The translations under genes and the position numbers were made by a program. Below are positions 61,253 through 64,000 of a stretch of 64,000 bases of DNA, in pieces; within the stretch, counting starts at the first letter, position 1; each line of letters begins with the position of its first letter. The DNA lies in assembly GCA_005503065.1 (NCBI GenBank), contig SCOE01000011.1:1-64000 (forward strand), given 5' to 3'. The notes beneath the pieces are model-generated. The model had not been told where the DNA came from and made no database searches. It saw only the letters and a list, made by a program, of their open reading frames with translations. Origin of the DNA: Comamonadaceae bacterium ALPHA2B. GTDB lineage: Bacteria > Pseudomonadota > Gammaproteobacteria > Burkholderiales > Burkholderiaceae_C.

Positions 61253-62431
61253 ATGGCCTCTTCCGCCGATACCGCCGCCCCTGCAACCGAACTGCGCAAG
61301 ACGCCGTTGCACGCCCTGCACATCGAACTGGGCGCACGCATGGTGCCCTTCGCCGGCTATTCGATGCCGGTGCAGTACCCTGCCGGCCTGATGGCCGAGC
61401 ACCGCCACACGCGCACGGCCGCCGGCCTGTTCGACATCTCGCACATGGGCCAGCTGCGGCTGGTGGGGCCCGACGCCGCAGCCGCCTTCGAGACGCTGAT
61501 GCCGGTCGATGTGATGGGCCTCGCGCCCGGAAAGCAGCGCTATGGCCTGCTGCTCAATGACGACGGCGGCATCGTCGACGACCTGATGTTCTTCAATGAA
61601 GGACACGATTCGCTTTTCGTCATCGTCAACGGCGCATGCAAGGACGGCGACCTCGCGCTCATCCAGCAGAAGATCGGCCACCGCTGCCAGGTCCAGCCCC
61701 TGCCCGACCACGCCCTGCTCGCGCTGCAGGGCCCGCAGGCCGCCGCCGTGCTGGCGCGGCTGTCGCCCGGCATCGAGCGCTTCGTGTTCATGACCGGTGG
61801 CGCGGTGAAGATCGGCGACGTGCCGGCCTTCGCCACGCGCAGCGGCTACACCGGCGAGGACGGCTTCGAGATCTCCGTCGCCGCGGCCGATGCCGAGCGC
61901 CTGGCGCGCCTCCTGCTCGCCCAGCCCGAGGTGCAGCCCATCGGCCTGGGCGCGCGCAACTCGCTGCGGCTCGAGGCCGGCCTGTGCCTGTACGGCAACG
62001 ACCTCGACCCCACGACCACACCGGTCGAGGCCTCGCTCACCTGGGCCATCCAGAAGGTGCGGCGCGCCGGCGGGGCGCGCGAGGGCGGCTTCCCGGGCGC
62101 TACGAAAGTGATAGCGCAACTCGCCGCATCCACGGGCGCTGCAGGCCATTTCGATCATCAAACATTGGTGCGCAGGCGCGTGGGCCTCGTCGCCCTGGAG
62201 CGCGTGCCCGTGCGCGAAGGCACGGTGCTGCGCAACGCCGAGGGCACCGACATCGGCCTCGTCACCAGCGGCCTGCTCGGCCCTACGGTCGACCGCCCGA
62301 TCGCCATGGCCTACGTCGCCACCGCCTATGCCGAGCCCGGCACGCGCGTCGACGCCATCGTGCGCGGCAAGGCGGTGCCGATGGAGGTCACCCAGACGCC
62401 TTTCGTACCGGCTCGCTACTTCCGCGGCTGA
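61253..62431 (+). CDS. gcvT: glycine cleavage system aminomethyltransferase (T protein), containing an in-frame interspersed repeat
   Basis: 392 residues. Transfers methylene to tetrahydrofolate from the H protein. Family signatures: VPFAGYSMPVQYP, GLFDISHMGQ, LLNDDGGIVDDLMFF, RSGYTGEDGFEI and GLCLYGNDLD. Start at 61253 has CCGGAGA upstream. Residues 282-301 (reading ATKVIAQLAASTGAAGHF) are encoded by a copy of the family-1 repeat at 62097-62155, and use ATA and CAA codons that are unusual for this gene. The segment replaces a linker between the ...FPGA and RVGLVALE motifs and is about nine residues longer than I expect. Confidence 0.95.
   Translation: MASSADTAAPATELRKTPLHALHIELGARMVPFAGYSMPVQYPAGLMAEHRHTRTAAGLFDISHMGQLRLVGPDAAAAFETLMPVDVMGLAPGKQRYGLLLNDDGGIVDDLMFFNEGHDSLFVIVNGACKDGDLALIQQKIGHRCQVQPLPDHALLALQGPQAAAVLARLSPGIERFVFMTGGAVKIGDVPAFATRSGYTGEDGFEISVAAADAERLARLLLAQPEVQPIGLGARNSLRLEAGLCLYGNDLDPTTTPVEASLTWAIQKVRRAGGAREGGFPGATKVIAQLAASTGAAGHFDHQTLVRRRVGLVALERVPVREGTVLRNAEGTDIGLVTSGLLGPTVDRPIAMAYVATAYAEPGTRVDAIVRGKAVPMEVTQTPFVPARYFRG
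62097..62155 (+). repeat. family-1 double-palindrome repeat, copy F, within gcvT
   Basis: GCGCTACGAAAGTGATAGC, then GCAACTCGCCGCATCC, then ACGGGCGCTG and CAGGCCATTTC. It aligns without an indel to copy D. The first palindrome's arms GCGCTA/TAGCGC are perfect. Three-base phase is kept and no stop codon is introduced. Confidence 0.8.
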
Positions 62432-62476
62432 ACCCTTTTCCCCTCATTTTTTTCATCCCATCCACGAGGAGTCTTC

Positions 62477-62854
62477 ATGAGCAACGTCAAGTACACCAAG
62501 GACCACGAGTGGGTCCAGACCGACGACAACGCCAGTGCCACGGTCGGCATCACGGTGCATGCGCAGGACGCGCTGGGCGACGTGGTCTTCGTCGACCTGC
62601 CCGAGGTGGGCAAGGCCTTCACGCAGGGCGAAGTGGCCGGCGTGGTGGAGTCGGTCAAGGCCGCCGCCGACGTGTACATGCCCGTGACCGGCGAGATCAC
62701 CGAGGTCAACGAGGCGCTGCGCGCCGACCCCTCGCTCGCCAACAGCGACCCCACCGGCGCCGGCTGGTTCTTCAAGGTGCGCCTGTCCGAGCCGGCGCAG
62801 CTCGACGCGCTGCTCGACGCCACGGCCTACGAGAAGTTCTCGGCCGAATCCTGA
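62477..62854 (+). CDS. gcvH: glycine cleavage system H protein
   Basis: 125 residues. Carries the lipoyl arm on K61 in VVESVKAAADVYMPV. The rest matches GcvH: HEWVQTDDN, GITVHAQDALGDVVFVDLPEVG and GEITEVNEAL. It shuttles the aminomethyl group between GcvP, GcvT and the L protein. A long palindromic repeat separates it from gcvP. Confidence 0.95.
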   Translation: MSNVKYTKDHEWVQTDDNASATVGITVHAQDALGDVVFVDLPEVGKAFTQGEVAGVVESVKAAADVYMPVTGEITEVNEALRADPSLANSDPTGAGWFFKVRLSEPAQLDALLDATAYEKFSAES

Positions 62855-62865
62855 CAAACCGGATC

Positions 62866-62984
62866 GGACAGCCGAACGCAGAGGGCGCGAAGGTTTCGCA
62901 GAGGTCGCAGAAGGACTTCCAGAAATCTTGGCAGTTGCTCTGCGCCTTCTGCGCGACCTTTGCGACCTCTGCGTTCCTGACTCC
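62866..62984. repeat. family-2 long palindromic repeat, copy R4
   Basis: Left end GGACAGCCGAACGCAGAGG at 62866-62884, right end CCTCTGCGTTCCTGACTCC at 62966-62984, with internal arms of the CGCAGAAGG type. It fills the gcvH-gcvP gap inside the glycine-cleavage operon. Outside the right end both R1 and R4 continue GTATTC. Confidence 0.85.
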
Positions 62985-63004
62985 GTATTCGATCGACTCC
63001 AGCC

Positions 63005-64000
<996 letters not shown>

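Noticed and set aside
62097..62155. A frameshift or sequencing error in gcvT at the repeat
   Set aside because: The frame continues unbroken with conserved GcvT motifs on both sides; the extra segment is a multiple of three.

Overview
High-GC (roughly 68-70 %) chromosomal DNA from a beta-proteobacterium, most likely a Variovorax-like member of the Comamonadaceae (Burkholderiales). The assignment is inferred from the codon bias, the many periplasmic solute-binding proteins (a Bug/TctC receptor and two TRAP operons), the CoA-transferase/PAS-LuxR pair, the style of the alkylation-repair operon, and a roughly 59-bp double-palindrome intergenic repeat that I associate with this family. I see no phage, plasmid, IS transposase, CRISPR, rRNA or tRNA. 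It reads as an ordinary metabolic chromosome segment with dense genes, many 4-bp start/stop overlaps and several convergent overlaps.

Layout: 1-5 kb holds a CDP-alcohol phosphatidyltransferase, a histidine phosphatase, the cbpA-cbpM chaperone pair, an orphan Bug receptor and a FecR-like protein. At 5-8.5 kb a metNIQ-type importer is divergent from a second MetQ. At 9-11 kb there is a QseBC/PmrAB-like two-component system. At 11.1-15.6 kb lies a tightly overlapped operon (thermostable-hemolysin family protein, AMP-dependent ligase, heme-oxygenase-fold diiron-type protein, SDR, TPR protein) whose product I cannot name; it is the best candidate for an undescribed pathway. At 16.2-23 kb is a valine/isobutyrate catabolic block (mmsA, acyl-CoA dehydrogenase, 3-hydroxyisobutyryl-CoA hydrolase, mmsB) with a divergent LysR. 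At 23-29.7 kb are an M20 amidohydrolase with its LysR, a periplasmic beta-glucosidase and a lipoprotein-like OpgG.

At 29.7-32 kb a 3-oxoacid CoA-transferase operon is divergent from a PAS-LuxR regulator across a perfect TACTACGTA palindrome. At 32-37 kb come a GntR regulator, a TRAP transporter and an AroQ-like dehydroquinase (probable quinate/shikimate-type uptake). At 37-43 kb are bdcA/TetR, the ada-dioxygenase-alkB repair operon, an MFS exporter and an FKBP isomerase. At 43-47 kb are ethanolamine permease and eutBC. At 47-53 kb are a peroxidase-related protein, then phosphoethanolamine transferase and PAP2 genes next to a second two-component system. At 53-60 kb are a thioesterase, ETF-QO, an MFS carrier, a DenD-like dehydrogenase and a second TRAP operon. 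At 60.5-64 kb are an EF-hand protein, a tandem glycine riboswitch, gcvT, gcvH and the start of gcvP.

Two interspersed repeat families run through the window. Family 1 (about 59 bp, eight copies, colinear) has two adjacent palindromes; one copy lies in frame inside gcvT and is translated, and another forms the terminator of the CoA-transferase operon. Family 2 (about 92-120 bp, four copies) is a long imperfect palindrome lying between genes, three times between co-directional operon genes. A separate 450-bp nested inverted repeat lies between the acyl-CoA dehydrogenase and mmsA.
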